Below the pieces are notes generated by a model that made no database searches, was not told where the DNA came from, and saw only the letters and a list, made by a program, of their open reading frames with translations. From Cylicocyclus nassatus (Eukaryota; Nematoda; Chromadorea; Rhabditida; Strongylidae): a DNA stretch of 64,000 nucleotides. The stretch spans positions 87,934,636 to 87,998,635 of the forward strand of contig CATQJL010000112.1 in NCBI GenBank assembly GCA_958299035.1, read 5' to 3'. Position 1 is the first letter of the stretch. The number at the start of each line of letters is the position of its first letter. The translations under genes were made by a program, and so were the position numbers. Of the stretch, positions 11,201 through 23,958 are shown piece after piece.

Positions 11201-14200
11201 TAAAGCAACATAGCCAGCTTGTAGAGCTTGCTTCTCTATCAAATGGTACCTTGAAAGCTATTCAGGAATGAAATGACTTATTGCGGTTGAAATTCAAACG
11301 GACATTAATTTCGGGACAACCTAATACATAGAAGGTGGAGGAGGATACTGTGACTTTCAGTAAGCTTTTGCGAAAAGGGTGTTTTGGAGACGGGACAGCT
11401 CCTTAAATAACGAAGAAAGAGTGAACAACTTTACTGTGGAGTTTTAGAGGGAAAAACTTGGTGCATTTTGGCTAAGAAATTGAGAAAAACCCCCACAATG
11501 GTCGGTCGCCTCATCGTGGCGTGGGGGTGACACTGGGTGTCGAACTGCGATGCACAGCCGAGTGTATACTCTGGTAGGGCCTCCCAAGCTGTGAAGGAGT
11601 TCGACGTTTCCGGTTTCGGCCGGATGCCTAGCTAAGAACTGGCCGCGCCAGATTCTCCGCCGTCTGGCTTCTTCTGGTCGCTAGGCGGTCCCTCCCCGCT
11701 CCAAGCCCGGGGTCAGCGATCACCCCGTGGAAATCAAGAGTAGGCCTAGTAAGCCACCTCTTGTAGGGGAACAAATTTTATTACTCAGACAGCAAGAAGA
11801 TTTAGAAAAAACCCTGTACATCGGATCCCGCCTACGGCGCCGGGTGGTAGCAAGAACGATGTCAGGGTACTCAGGGCGCCTTTCGGATTGGACAAAAACG
11901 ACACGTCTGCCCGGACGACACGCCATGGAGACTGCCTCATGCTCTGCACTTACAACGCCAGGACAGTCTCCACAAACGCCGACCTCCACGCTCTTCTCGA
12001 CGCTGCAGAGCACATCAACTACCACATCATTGCTCTGCAGGAAACGAAGTCCAAGAAGAAGGACGTGCGACAGATGAGTGATGGGACCCTCATCATTCGT
12101 GGTGAAAAGGTTCCATCACGAAACGTGGGAGGCGTCGGCTTTGTCGTCCACCCATCTATCGTCCATCTTGTCGATTCGCACGAGATCCTATCACCTCGAC
12201 TAGGCATCCTACGACTACGACCTCCACATCAGAAGACCATCAGCATCATCAACTGCTATTCTCCAACATCAGCAGCTGACGAATCAGAACTAGATGCTTT
12301 CTACGAAGATGTGGAGGAGGTCGTCCGCAACGAGAAGTCCTTTTACAAGTTTGTTGTGGGCGACTTCAACGCGAAAATCGGGATGCCACTGGAAAGGGAA
12401 TATAGGATCGGGAAGTTTGGATATGGGCTCCGGAACGAAAACGGCAACCGTCTTGTTGGGCTTCTCTCCGCCGCACGACTTTTCCATGGAAATTCCATCT
12501 TTATGAAGAAGGAACATCGCCGGTGGACATGGGAATCGCCCAACGGAACGACCCACGCGGAGATCGACCACATTCTCACCAACCGAAGGTGGAGCTTACT
12601 CGATGTCTCTGTAGTTCCATCCTTCTGTAGTGGCTCCGATCACCGCCTCCTTCGAGCGAAGATACGACTCAGCCGAAGGCTGGAAAAGAAAGTCTGTCAT
12701 AGTGCCGCGAGAAGGAAGGAAGTCGTTTATGACGGTAACAGGCTGGAAGAGCTCATATCAAGTTGTGACTGGCCCATCGAGGAGGACCCAACGTACGACT
12801 ACGACCGGCTTCTGAAAGGATTGCGAGCCTGCGGAGAATGTGCCTCAGTGACTTCTGAGAAGAACTTGGACCGCATCTCGAAGACCACCAAGGAATTGCT
12901 CGAAAGAAGAAGATCATTGAGGCAGGATCCGAATGCAACTCATCTCGAGCGACTGATTGCCAACACCAGTTGCAGAACAGCTTTGCAAGAGGATCTCAGG
13001 AAGTACAGGCAAGCCAAGATACTGGAAGCAGCAGAAAGAAGACGAAGTCTCAAGAAGTGCCGAAGGGACCTCTGCGAATATCACGTACCGCTGGCTGCAC
13101 TACTGAACGAAGACGGGACTCCGACTTCTTCCCGATACAAGATGGAATCTATCGCGAAGAACTTCTACACCAACCTCTTCCGCTCATCAACACCCGTGCA
13201 GATGCCCGTTGTTCCCACTGGAGAAGTACCACCACGAATTCTACCTGCTGAAGTGCGTATCGCGATACAGACCATGAAGACGTCCACGGCTCCAGGACCA
13301 GATCATCTTTCCGTCGAACTTCTGCGAGCCGGAGGACACCGTCTACACGAGATTCTAGCGTCGCATTTGACATCTTACCTTCAGAAGGAGAAGATTCCCG
13401 ACCAGTGGAGAACGTCAAGAACCATCCTTCTCTTCAAGAAGGGTGAACGGGAGGATCTTCGGAACTATCGTCCAATATGCTTGCTGAGTGTGCTGTACAA
13501 GCTTTTCACGAAGATTATCCTCGCTCGCATATCAAGGACACTGGATGAAGCCCAACCCCAAGAACAAGCTGGATTTCGCAAAGGATTCAGCTGCATGGAC
13601 CACATCCAGACCGTTTCGAGGGTCATAGAAGTCTGCCGGGAGTACCGACTGCCTCTCGTCCTAACCTTTGTCGACTACGAGAAAGCCTTCGACAGCGTCG
13701 AAACCAACGCCATCCTGTCTGCGCTAGTCGATCAAGGAGTGGACCCAGCTTACGTGAGGACGTTAGCCGACTGCTACAAGGACTGTACAACGACGATGCA
13801 GCTATTCCATCGCCCCCTGACCATACCAATCGGGAAGGGGGTCCGACAAGGCGACACAATCTCGCCGAAGCTGTTCACCGCGGCCTTGCAGTGGGTGATG
13901 AAGTCACTGGACTGGGACGAGAGAGGCATACGAGTTGATGGGAGATTCCTGTCCAACCTTCGTTTTGCGGACGACATCGTTCTCTTCTCGAGCAGTATCA
14001 CCGAAGCAGAGACGATGCTGAAGGAACTAAACGAAGTAGGGAAGAAGATCGGACTGCGAATAAATCGGAAGAAGACTCAGTTCATGAAGAACGCCCTTTG
14101 CGAAGATGCAGAAATGGAATTGGAAGGCACCCCGATTATGGAGACGTCTTCCTACGTGTATCTCGGACGTTCGATGAACATGGAGAACGACTTGAGGGAA

Positions 14201-17200
14201 GAACTCAACAGGAGAAGAAGAGCAGCCTGGGCCGCCTTCGGGCCCCTGAAGGAAGCCACCGACCAACTGACGGACCCGGAGCTTCGTGCCCACCTGTTCG
14301 ACTCAACCGTTCTCCCGGCGCTCTGTTACGCAGCTGAGACTTGGGCCGACACTGTAGCCACGTCGAAAGCTCTACGGACCACCCACAGAGCGCTCGAGCG
14401 CAGTCTTCTGAAGATGACCCGACGCAAGCAACATCTAGTCGGACTTCGCAGCACGGATATGAGAAGAATGTCCCGTCTTCGTGACCCAGCGGAATACGTC
14501 GCGAAAGCCAAACACCGATGGGCCGGTCACATAATGAGAAGAACAGACGACAGATGGACACTAAGAACATCGGAGTGGATTCCTCGCGAAGCCAAACGTC
14601 CCCGAGGAAGACCTCCAACGAGATGGGCAGACGTGTTCGTGGAACGGATGGACCAGCTGAGAAATCAGCTGGATACGATTTTTGCACCTGGAACGAACTC
14701 GTGGACGCAGCCACCGACGTCAGCCAAGAAGATCGTGGATGTCAGAAACGAGGGACAGGGAAAAATGGAAACTTCTGAGCTGGGGCCCGCACGTCACGTG
14801 AAGCCGGGCCATCTAAGTATCTAAGTAAGTAAGTAAGTAATTGAGAAAAACTGATAGAGTGGTGAGGAAATTAGGCTCTTCTAATAGGAGACGATCTTTT
14901 TGCACGGGCGGTCTCCAGTATCCTGATTTTTACTTGTCTTAACACGTCACGCACGCCGCAAATCTTTCTTCCTCCTGCTTTGCTTAGGCAAAAGCCGCCG
15001 CAGGGTGTTCCGCACGCGACAGTGGTCCTGTGCGGAAAGGAGTACGGACGCGAATCGCGTTTCCACCCTCCTTTACTGCTTTGACGGAAAAAGCCGCTAA
15101 CGCTTTGAGAAAATTTTACACCGAAAGGAACATACAATACATCAGCTAAGAAAAGGACAGAAAGGAGAGCCACGGGAAGGATGCTGTACGAGAAGAAGGA
15201 ACATTACTCGTTTATCTAATGCGAGGAGGAGTCTAGAGAAAATGCGCGAGGTGTAAGGTGTGCATTTCTATTTTGGAGAATGAGCTTCACTTAACGCGAC
15301 ATCTTTCTTGACTCCAAACGTTCTTCTGCAAGCTGTCGTACTTTCGTCATTAGAACTACATGCGCACCATGCCTTCCCAGCAGAACTTCTCAAGCAAACA
15401 TCACTAGACGAGTTTATTAGCTTTCACGGCATTGTATAATACGAGGCTTCGCTGACTCAATACAACATTTCTCACACCTGCTCGCCATTGGGCCGCTAGT
15501 ATTTTTTAAGAAAACAAAGTGACACACTTTCAACAGTGTTGCACAAACAAAACTGTACTTAAATTACTGTAAAAAAAAAACACAGAATAAAGTTGCTTTC
15601 GAGTGAGCAGATCAGTGTCGGCAATACGAAGTAAAGTAATTGACTAAAGACTGCAACTGTTCTGCTGAAATATCTGGCAATTTTTTGAATGATATGGGCT
15701 TTTGAAATGAATTGCTTATTCAAATAAATCATTGACATAAATTGTCTGAGGAAACTAAAAATAGTTGCGAGAAATTTTCAGAAACATTTAAAGCACTTTG
15801 TCTGAGATAAAAATATTTACTAAGCATTTCATGAAAGAATTTGGAGATAAAATTTTTTGCTGTAATATGCTAGCAGAATAATAAAGAGGCAGATTAAATC
15901 CATGGAACATAGATTTGGCCAACTGTTTTGGGGTGAGGAAACATATTAAGCACCTCAAGAAATGAATTACAGGAAACCGCAATATTTTGCTGAATTATTT
16001 GAATTTTTTCAAAAACTTGTGGTACATTCCAACTGTGCTCTCCAGAGTAGAAATAGATAAGCTTGAGATGCTGAAAAAACAACCAAAACTGATCTTCTAG
16101 CAACAATTTCGACGGCATATGTTGGAACAGAAAAAATGCTATTCATATAATAGTCCTCAAGGAGTTCGTGCTTGAACCAAAAGATTGAAAAACAAACTTT
16201 CTGAAAACGGATTTGATGCAGTTTTCTGTGCGAACTTAGCAAAGCTTTCTGAACAATCTGAACTATTGATCGTAAATCATCCTAATATGCTTTCTGCAAA
16301 GTTACTGTGGGACAAAAGAATGTGTAAATATTTCATTCGAGGAAATTTTTATCTAGATTTGCAATCTAATAATGGTGAAGGAATATGGAGGTTTAAGAGA
16401 AATTGTGAACTAACCTGTCCCAATGTAATCGAATTCGAGTTGCTTTTGTAAAACGATTCGCTATACGAAAGATTAGCTTGTTTAATGAATGCACTTTTTT
16501 GGTCATGCCACTTGATCAACATCGTCTAACAAGGGAAGTATCAGAACTCGCAGTGGCCTTTTGACATGAAATAAGTATCATCTGAAGCAGCTTGAAATGC
16601 TGATTCCAAAACAGCCTTTCTTAGCTGCAGAACTAATCTAGGACGAGAGTTATTGAATTTAAATCGCGGGAAATTTACAACGCTGGGAATAGCCAAAAAT
16701 TAAAGCGAACATTTTTTTTGGGCTCAAACATAGATGAAACAGTCCATCAATGTTTAACGTAATCCTACGCCTTCATCAAAGTCATGCTGTGGTGCTTAAA
16801 CAAGCATTTGAGAGGTTTCCGTGATCACAGAGTACTTCAAACAATGTAAAATTCAATGTTTAAAATGCCCATAACTCGCGACCCAGAACAGTTCTGCAGC
16901 TAAGAATGTTTGTTTTGAAATCAGCATTTCATGCTGCTTAAGATGGTACCCATCCCATGTCAAAAGGCCACTGCGACTTCTGACACTTCCCTTGTAAGAC
17001 AGGCATCACTACCACTGTGAGTCATCAGCTCGATGCGCTTGCACCGGCACAAAACGACAGACATGTTGACACCCCTTGCGCGAGCGATGACGTTAGAGCG
17101 GAGTGAGATGTGTCTAAAAACTATAACAGTCAAAGTTTACCTTGTACCTTGTAGGTGTACCTTTTCTTTTCCAAAAACATGCATCAATCTTTCAGGCACT

Positions 17201-20200
17201 GATGGTTCTAGGTAGAAGCAGTGGTGACAATAAATCAATTTCTAGTATACAAACCTCCAAGAATAAGCTCAACCCTGCTGGCTGTTTCGCGCTCCAAGCT
17301 TTTTTGATCAAAGGAGTTCAAATGCTTGCCCGCTCCCTAGTGGCTTCTTCTTCTGTGCCATAGTAACTCTGTGTGCCGTTTTCCCTAGTCCTCATGTCTC
17401 TTCCCCCGCCCCCTCTGCCAGTGAAGAATAGAAAAGAATAGCTCAGTTCAGACTTAGCTTAAACTTCAATGAATTTTATCGAAAATCTCTTACTCTATTC
17501 GTGAAGAAAGTGTGAGCGGTAATGTCTTCTAACAGCAAGAAATATGTTATCGTAAAGACGTTTCAGTGGTTTGCGGTAGGGAAACGTTGAGACACCTCAG
17601 AGGGCAGATGCACTTTAGTGGTTCAATCGTAATGAACCCAGAGTTAGCAAAGTCAAAGTGTCAGAAACCTTTCCTGTTTTATAAAGAGGTTTCCTGATTT
17701 TTATCAAAAAAGTGCGATCAGATTTTTGACTGCTTCCTCCCAGCTTCTTCTATCCACTTCCATGTTCTACGGGTACTCAATTTTTGTAGTTACTTGCAAT
17801 TTACAAACTGCGCTTTACCGTCCTTTCCGAGTTTCTTGAGCTAAACTGCCTTTCATCCCCCATTCCCTTTCATCCGAAAGTTGCCTTATGGAATTTCCTT
17901 AACCGCTAATCATTTCTCGCTCTCACACCCTTCACTAACATCGCCTTCTAACCTTGCCCTAAAGCTGCTGTTTCAAAATGCGCCATAGCGCGTTCACCCT
18001 CTGTTCCAATCTGAATCAGGACAAAATCCATGATCGTCATGGATGCTGTCCTGATCCATCTACAGCGTCATGTTTGATGTTCGCTAGTGGTGGTCTCGTT
18101 AAGGTCTGTCTGTTACCTCCTCATGTTCTTCGACTACTCCGGCAATGCTATGAGCGCAAACTGCACCATAAACCCTTGAGCGCACGGTTTTGATTCCAAA
18201 TTGTGTGATCGCGATTTAGATAGATTGTACCGACCAAAATTTCTCATTCCTCCTCCTTGCAAAGATCTTCGGATACTTTTGAATTTTTTGAAGTTCAAAA
18301 GTATTTTGAACGAAGTGGCCGTCACATACTTGACAAAGTCTGACGTTCCCACCCGAAGCCCTGTTCCCGTCGTTGAGCGCCCCTTCAGACTGCCTTGGAA
18401 ACTCCACTTCTCTCAACTCTCTTCGTTTTTGAAAATATCTAGCCTACGTTGAAACTTTAAAATCTGGAAATTGTCAAATTCGAAACTTCCTCTTTTTCCT
18501 TAAAAAGTCTCCTTTTCCGAAAGCGTGCACGACTAATCTTCAATCTTAAAAAATTCAAATGCGACAACTTGTTTAGCGTCGGAATACCCCAAAAAACTTC
18601 CTTCTATATAGCTTTTCAAGCTGACCAAGATCCTCAAATTTCCATCCAAAATGCTTCAAAACAAATACATTCACTTTCCAGCTTATCTCAGTAGGCTACC
18701 CATTGAAATATCATGAAAAGACCGACTTACTCAAAGTGTATCTCTACTTTCAGCAAACGTCCATTGCCCTAAAGTGAGTGCTCGGTTTTTGTCTGAGATA
18801 AGTATCTAGTATTACAGAAATAGATTCGATACAGTTGAGCATTCGATGAGAATTTTAGGAGATTGCAATTTTTGCTGAATTTTGACAACAGAAACTGCTC
18901 AAGAAGGCAAAAAAATTTGGCTGAAGTTTCACAAACAGATTCTGCGGTTTGTTCAAGCTAGGAGACATTTACGCATGTTCAATTAAATTTGTCGATATTC
19001 GATTGGTTAAACATTTTCTGGCTCACAGTACATTTCAAACGAAATGCTCAAGTAAAGAATAATAGGTGGAGATACTGTTGCTCAAAAGGTTAAAAAGTTT
19101 CAGGAAAAGCTCCCAACGAATTAGATAACAGACCACTTACGCAGAAACTGCATGAAAGCAGATCACACTCAGTGATTGAAGGACAGCTTTTAACCTAATA
19201 CAGATCTGGGCAACTTCCTCACATTGACAAACACATTAAGGTCCTACGCAATGGTAATTAGAAGATTGCAGTTTTTTTTGCTGAGAGTATCTACTTTCTT
19301 AAAGGCAGCGTCCAGGCAGATCTGGACCTATGGGGCTTTTACGTGGAAAGTACTTTTGGGGCCCTAACTAAGGCACTGCCCAAGCGGCAGCTCAGGTAGT
19401 GCTGTAATGGCTGAGGTATTCCCCTCGAAACTGGACCCCGCGACCGTGTTTCGCATGGATTCATGGCGCAAAGCGTGGATCCTGGCGCGAAACTGCCATG
19501 AATCCATGCGAATACGTTCGCGAGAGCCAGTTTCGAGGGGAATATCTCAGCCATTAGAGCACTACTGAGCTGCCGCTTAAGCAGTGCCTTAGTTGGGGCC
19601 CCAAAAGTACTTTCCATGTAAAAGCCCCATAGGTCCAGATCTGCCTGGACGCTGCCTTTAACGGATATACGGTGCATCATTTTTCCAGCTAACAAAATGC
19701 TAATCATTTGATGAAGGAAACTTGGAAAGTGCAGCTTTTTTTGCTGCTCATGTTTTCCTAACACAGACACAAAGTATCAAAGAGTTGCCTGTATTCAAAC
19801 CAAGAACGAAACGGATTTTCTAATCTGATAAGACGCATCAAATTCGGCATTTGAAAATCAGCGTGTAAGATTTTTTGCAAAGTTATTTTAAAAAGTGCAA
19901 AAACTTTTCCAGAGCAATTCTCAATAAAACGCAGCGCATGTGTAGCTCCCAGATACCTAGGTTTGCTCTAAATTTAGATTGAGTGGGTGCCCAGGGACGG
20001 TCACGAATGTGCATCCAGATTTGCAATTTTTACATGCGTAAAGGAACACAATTGGAGTGAAACTGTGAATTGACCTGTCCGAATCTGATCAAAGCCGAGC
20101 TGCTTTTGCAATGGCACGTGGAAGCAATTGACATATAGCAGAAATATAAATATTCGATGTTACGTTTTGTAACGTTAGCTGTTTAAAGGCAGTGGATCGG

Positions 20201-23200
20201 CAAAATCCAACAGCTCAGGATTTTAATCCGGTAAGTTCCTTATCGCTCAAGTATGAAAGCAGTGCAATCCCGATTGCACAGCATGCTTTCCCTGCCGGAA
20301 AAACCGCTCTCAAACTTACACGCGCAGGCCAATCTTACACGCATCTGGACGAGTTGACAATTTCCTTCTCACCATTGGAGGCTGCCCGCCGCAACGCTAT
20401 AACCATTGGGTCCTGCAACGATTCAGCGTCATCGACCTTGCTCCACTCGTCCAATTCCAAAGGAAAGGGCTTAAATAACGCTTATTTTCGCCGTTTTCAA
20501 GCTTTCAAAAGTGGATTTTCAGGATCAGCGTATTGAAAAACCCCAGGTAAGCGCAAATTTGATTGGTTTGAGATCTGCCGAGCCACTGCCTTTAATGACG
20601 GTACTTTTTTGGTTGTGCCGCTAAATCCAGCTAAGTTGGGCATCACTATTATGATGAGTCATAAGTGGCACTCAGGTGGTTGCGCTGGGTCGTAAGCGTA
20701 AACAGTCTGGAAGCGGGCGGGAGCGCCAAAATTATGACAGGGATCTTCACAAACATCCCATCGCCGGTTGTTGACGTCGGATGGTCCCCCTGCGCTTTAT
20801 TATAGAGTATGATGATTATTCGAAAAAAAATGGAATCCAAACTATACTGTGCAGCCAGAAGGCTAGAATGGAGAAGAGAAGCGCTATGTCGTCAAAGGCT
20901 CCGCCTCCGTGGGCTGGCACAGGCTATAATTTGTTGAGACTCATGGTTTGTGAGGGATTCTCCGGGCTCACAAGATTGAGACGTATTGAATAGCTTTGTG
21001 GAAGGTGTGGCAAACGCCATCCTTTTATCCGGATGGGGTTTTGTGCCCCTCCCCTTCCTTAGACAATTTCTCGGACTTCACTGCACATGGACATTATGAG
21101 AACGCAGAATGTTACCTAATATCATTAGCAAAATAAAAAACGAACCTCATTTTTGGAGGACTAAGTGGATAGTCTTGTGGGAAAGAGATCCTGGCTGGGA
21201 ACACACCATTGGCAAAGCACGTGTCTTCTGGACCAGTTATTAGACATTCCCACTCAAAAAAATTATCTTCATCTAGTGGTGCAGCTAGGATTCCTTCAGG
21301 AGGTCGACTGGTAAGTTCTAAATAATCAAGATTTTAGAAAAGGGTGCATTCATCCTGCCTAGTGGCAACCAGTGGGCTACACTTGTTCTTACTATTCACG
21401 AAACACTGCACGCAAGGATTCGGATAGCATCTATCCAATTTCGCAGTTGCTACCTAGACCGCAATCGTAAAAGTCCACTGTATCGCTGTGCTCCTGCTCT
21501 CGTTCTCGTATCCCAAAAAGAACGCTTTGTAAGCTCATACTTCCTTTCTTTTCGCTCCGTTATTTCTGTCACATTTGCACATGCGCTCGGTCATTTTTCT
21601 TGTATAAACTGGCTAAACGAGAGTGTCACAGCAGCAGCGACTCGGATCTTGTGACCGTCTCGCTCGAGTTTTGCAGCACGTTCGCGAACGTATCCTTTAG
21701 GGATCGTTCAGACCGCACACAAAGGCGCACGAAGGCGACGGAACTGCCAAAGCGCAGGGATTTGCCGGCAAAGTGCCATATTGGAATACGCGTGAAATAC
21801 AGCGCGCGTTTGCGTTGAGCTACTTGTGACTAAGGGTGCATGTGGAATGGCGCGCGTTTTGGCAGCCGTCATTCCCAGACTGGATCCGTTTGCTATAAAA
21901 GCGAGGTTTCGGTCCCTAGAGTTTTGTCAGTACACCAGGAAGTGTAACTAAGGATAACTACTCGGAATCCGAAAATGCAAATTAAATCTGAACTTAGTTT
22001 TTGTCTCTCCTAGTTAGTAACAATCGATCAATACGCGCCATTCGACCGTCTCCCTGTGACTAACATACGTGCACAACGCGCGCTGTATTTCACGCATATT
22101 CCAATATGGCACTTTGCCGGCAAATCCCTGCGCTTTGGTTCCGGCGCCTTCGTGCGCCTTTGTGCGCGGTCTGAACGATCCCTTAGGCAATTTGCCTCAG
22201 CATCAATGAAGCCTGGTGAGAGTCGGAAAGCCCAGAGAATAATTTTGGGAAAGTGTTGCCAAACCAAGCGAATTCTGAAATCGCTGAAACTGTGACGCTC
22301 ATTGAAATAGCTTAGGCTGGGTTCACATTGATCCGGATGTTAAAAGCACCGTCCACCCAAATGATGGTTCACGAGATTCGATGGCATACTAATGTGGGCT
22401 CCCACACTAGGCCAGCCCCCATGTTTCCCGGCAAAAGATTGCTTCTGGAGCGAGACCGCTCCGGAAGATACGTAATCCAGAGCTGGTCACTCCGCCCAGC
22501 TGGGCACTCCGCCCATTTTGCAGGTTTGCCAGGCTGCGGCGCAAATATACGCCAGGCTATAACAGCGCCGCAGCCTTGCAACCTGGCACGCGCCATACTT
22601 GATCCGCTTCGTCCACTTCACTATTGGTCACTTCACTGAATTGACCAATGATGAAGCAAATCAAGCGGATCAAGTGTGGCGCGTGCCACTTCCACCCGTC
22701 CTCGCTTGTTCTCCAAAATAGGCTTTTTGGGGTTTTCGGTTCTCGACTTCATATTCGAAATCAGGGCCTTCAGAAGGCCAGGAAGCGACAAAAACATGGA
22801 ACTCGAGATTCTAGGTGGACGGTGCCTTTAACATTTCCAGCATAGTTCTCGCACTGTGTTGGAACTGTGCCGAACCGTGCTGCATTGTATGACGCTGTGG
22901 GAATGCGGTTTTTCTCTCAGACTTCACTCACTAGTTTCATTCCTCCACCTTGCTTCTGCTTGTGATAAGAAAAGTTCCAAAGTTGAAGCGAGGTTGAAGA
23001 ATGGAGGCTGTTCAGCTCCTATCTAAAGCATGCACATGGAACAAAAGAGCATTCTTTCTTCAACCCCGCTTCAAGTTCGCAGCTTTCTTATTATAAGGAG
23101 AAGCGAGGCAGAAGAAAGAACGGATAAGCAATGATATGGAAAGAAAGGGTGAGAGTGCCTAGAATAAAACTCATCAGAAAATTAGAAAAAAAGTCCCGAA

Positions 23201-23958
23201 TTTTCCACATCTTGAGAATTGTTGCCATGCTCTAGCTCAACGCAGATCCCTGTGAAAGCCACGCGGCAGCTAAACAAAAACAGTGGAGGAAAAATGGACA
23301 AGCGCAGAAACACACCTTCAGGGACACACAGAGATACAACTGCGCTCATTCTCCAACTCCGCTACTAAGTAGGCAACTTTTTTCACCACAAGGAGATAGA
23401 GCAATGAGACTAAGTAAAATCTGCGAGACAAACTATTGAAAACCGTCAAAAATTTGCAGCTCCCGCGAATTTTGATGTCGCTAGGGAAACTGTCGTGTAT
23501 TTCCCAGAATTATTTCCAAATGAGCCATCAATGTGGCTGCCTTTCAATCGTTTTAACTAACTCCAGCAAAATTAAGGCGCTTATTTGAAGCTGACATGTT
23601 AAAATGTCAAAAGACAGCCACATTGATGGTTCACATGGGGAACATGAAGCCATGAATGCTCCGGCGAATCATGATCAAGGTTAATGAGAAACAACTATCG
23701 TCTCTTCTAACCTAGCAGACATACGCTTTGCACAGATTTTTTGAACAAGCTTGACTTGTTCTTGTCTGGTTTCAAGTAGTAGAAAAATATAGGTAAGATG
23801 AATCTCAAAAAAGTTTCTGATCACATGACCGAGCTTGTACAGACAATGTGTGCAAAGCGTACCCTACTCTAGTATCAGTCTATCTCAGAATGGATGGTAC
23901 AGTACATAATCCCACCTTTATATTCCGTCATGAGTCGTTTCAGGGCATAACCAGCCAT
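8270..23958 (-). CDS. ubc-14: Ubiquitin-conjugating enzyme E2 of the UBE2G2/UBC-14 family, complete, 5 exons
   Basis: Exons on the minus strand: 23958-23916, 21317-21146, 8734-8624, 8506-8448, 8397-8270. Every junction is GT-AG and the phases join to exactly 171 codons including TAG, giving 170 residues. The protein starts [20 protein letters not shown], has HPN at 79-81 and the catalytic cysteine at 89 in GRVCISIL. It also has the acidic insertion after the active site ([13 protein letters not shown], about 94-106) that marks UBE2G2 and Cdc34-type E2s, followed by ERWSPVQS and [17 protein letters not shown]2G2 works with gp78/HRD1-type ligases in ER-associated degradation and builds Lys48 chains; this is family knowledge. 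Intron 2 (21145-8735) is 12.4 kb and contains an antisense RTE retrotransposon. The ATG lies 1 base after a splice acceptor and 336 bases below the gpi-1 stop, so it is probably the downstream gene of an operon. A poly(A) signal lies at 8184-8189. Confidence 0.97.
8986..9372. mobile_element. GC-rich palindromic element CAGACAGTCG in ubc-14 intron 2
   Basis: Arms starting CTCAGACAGTCG and ending CGACTGTCTGAG are inverted copies through GGCAAATGGC, GTGCTCCGG and CCGGAGAGGGGTC. The loop centre is GTGACGTCACCGTGACATC. A related sequence is at 61915-62360. Confidence 0.8.
10495..10570 (+). ncRNA. tRNA-like Pol III module, copy 1 (tRNA-Glu-like, degenerate)
   Basis: It has an A box TGGTCTAGTGGC and a B box GGTTCGATTCC with near-tRNA spacing, and CTTTTT just downstream. 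The D-arm sequence and a CTC in the anticodon loop resemble tRNA-Glu. The acceptor stem does not pair and the anticodon stem is poor, so it is a tRNA-derived unit (SINE or pseudo-tRNA) and not a working tRNA. Confidence 0.6.
10762..10834 (+). ncRNA. tRNA-like Pol III module, copy 2
   Basis: The same A and B boxes as copy 1, with a few substitutions (CCCTCAG in place of CTCTCAG), and TTCCTTTTT downstream. The acceptor stem again fails to pair. Confidence 0.6.
11292..11326. mobile_element. Terminus of a mariner-type element
   Basis: The minus strand reads TTAGGTTGTCCCGAAATTAA followed by TGTCCG, a typical mariner inverted terminus. The opposite end was not found, so this is a remnant. Confidence 0.5.
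11491..14838 (+). mobile_element. Full-length RTE-clade non-LTR retrotransposon
   Basis: The element is about 3.35 kb, with a ~400-base 5' region, one long open frame, and a 3' end made of short AAGT/TAAG repeats (14812-14838), the usual end of RTE elements. It is flanked by a perfect 13-bp duplication AATTGAGAAAAAC at 11478-11490 and 14839-14851. It lies antisense in ubc-14 intron 2. The length is close to the 3.3 kb of Caenorhabditis RTE-1 as I recall it. Confidence 0.95.
11888..14824 (+). CDS. RTE endonuclease-reverse transcriptase polyprotein, intact 978 codons
   Basis: The N-terminal apurinic-type endonuclease (about residues 15-260) shows YNARTV, the catalytic [18 protein letters not shown] and the closing GSDHRLLRA. 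The reverse transcriptase (about 440-760) shows [68 protein letters not shown] and the catalytic FADDIVLF near residue 693. The C-terminal part has the AETW...HRALERS and WAGHIMRR...[10 protein letters not shown] blocks usual in this clade. There is no stop or frameshift across the domains. It would nick target DNA and copy its own RNA at the nick. The first ATG is taken as the start, although the frame may be used from further upstream. Neighbouring sequence is intron. Confidence 0.95.
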   Translation: MDKNDTSARTTRHGDCLMLCTYNARTVSTNADLHALLDAAEHINYHIIALQETKSKKKDVRQMSDGTLIIRGEKVPSRNVGGVGFVVHPSIVHLVDSHEILSPRLGILRLRPPHQKTISIINCYSPTSAADESELDAFYEDVEEVVRNEKSFYKFVVGDFNAKIGMPLEREYRIGKFGYGLRNENGNRLVGLLSAARLFHGNSIFMKKEHRRWTWESPNGTTHAEIDHILTNRRWSLLDVSVVPSFCSGSDHRLLRAKIRLSRRLEKKVCHSAARRKEVVYDGNRLEELISSCDWPIEEDPTYDYDRLLKGLRACGECASVTSEKNLDRISKTTKELLERRRSLRQDPNATHLERLIANTSCRTALQEDLRKYRQAKILEAAERRRSLKKCRRDLCEYHVPLAALLNEDGTPTSSRYKMESIAKNFYTNLFRSSTPVQMPVVPTGEVPPRILPAEVRIAIQTMKTSTAPGPDHLSVELLRAGGHRLHEILASHLTSYLQKEKIPDQWRTSRTILLFKKGEREDLRNYRPICLLSVLYKLFTKIILARISRTLDEAQPQEQAGFRKGFSCMDHIQTVSRVIEVCREYRLPLVLTFVDYEKAFDSVETNAILSALVDQGVDPAYVRTLADCYKDCTTTMQLFHRPLTIPIGKGVRQGDTISPKLFTAALQWVMKSLDWDERGIRVDGRFLSNLRFADDIVLFSSSITEAETMLKELNEVGKKIGLRINRKKTQFMKNALCEDAEMELEGTPIMETSSYVYLGRSMNMENDLREELNRRRRAAWAAFGPLKEATDQLTDPELRAHLFDSTVLPALCYAAETWADTVATSKALRTTHRALERSLLKMTRRKQHLVGLRSTDMRRMSRLRDPAEYVAKAKHRWAGHIMRRTDDRWTLRTSEWIPREAKRPRGRPPTRWADVFVERMDQLRNQLDTIFAPGTNSWTQPPTSAKKIVDVRNEGQGKMETSELGPARHVKPGHLSI
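16530..17000. mobile_element. Fold-back element in ubc-14 intron 2
   Basis: AACAAGGGAAGTATCAGAACT and a long inverted match ending in ACACTTCCCTTGTAAGAC. The arms also share GCAGTGGCCTTTTGACATG and GAAATGCTGATT. Confidence 0.7.
19301..19659. mobile_element. Family A palindromic element, copy 2
   Basis: 359 bp, the same sequence as 2966-3325 with scattered differences, in ubc-14 intron 2. It runs AAAGGCAGCGTCCAGGCAG to GACGCTGCCTTT. Confidence 0.88.
20185..20593. mobile_element. Family C fold-back element, uninterrupted copy
   Basis: 409 bp between AAAGGCAGTGGATCGGC and GCCGAGCCACTGCCTTT. It serves as the reference for the two interrupted copies at 804 and 5754. Confidence 0.82.
21697..22186. 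mobile_element. Fold-back element in ubc-14 intron 1
   Basis: Termini are TTAGGGATCGTTCAGACCGC and GCGGTCTGAACGATCCCTTA. The arms of about 140 bp match through CAAAGCGCAGGGATTTGCCG and CATATTGGAAT. Confidence 0.85.
22342..22829. mobile_element. AAAGGCACCGTCCACCC element (family D), copy 1
   Basis: Ends AAAAGCACCGTCCACCC and GGTGGACGGTGCCTTT. It includes an internal inverted pair around TTGACCAATGATGAAG. It lies in ubc-14 intron 1. Confidence 0.75.
22945..23105. repeat. Imperfect fold-back
   Basis: CCTCCACCTTGCTTCTGCTT...GAAGCGAGGTTGAAGAA is mirrored by CTTCAACCCCGCTTC...AGAAGCGAGGC. The surrounding 23106-23520 and 23634-23915 have no gene. Confidence 0.5.
23521..23633. repeat. Hairpin with 19-bp stem
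   Basis: TGAGCCATCAATGTGGCTG is mirrored by CAGCCACATTGATGGTTCA, one wobble or mismatch, in ubc-14 intron 1. Confidence 0.6.

Larger units (their letters stand above)
8735..21145 (-). other. ubc-14 intron 2 (12.4 kb)
   Basis: It contains the fold-back at 8986-9372, poly-G/poly-C tracts (9631-9650, 9713-9785), the tRNA-like tandem unit, a mariner-type end (11292-11326), the RTE, and fold-backs at 16530-17000, 19301-19659 and 20185-20593. In 14852-16529, 17001-19300 and 20594-21145 I see AT-rich intron sequence without a gene or clear repeat. Confidence 0.9.

Noticed and set aside
12019..14714. Multiple antisense and alternate frames inside the RTE element
   Set aside because: Shadows of the single 978-codon frame; none has its own domain.
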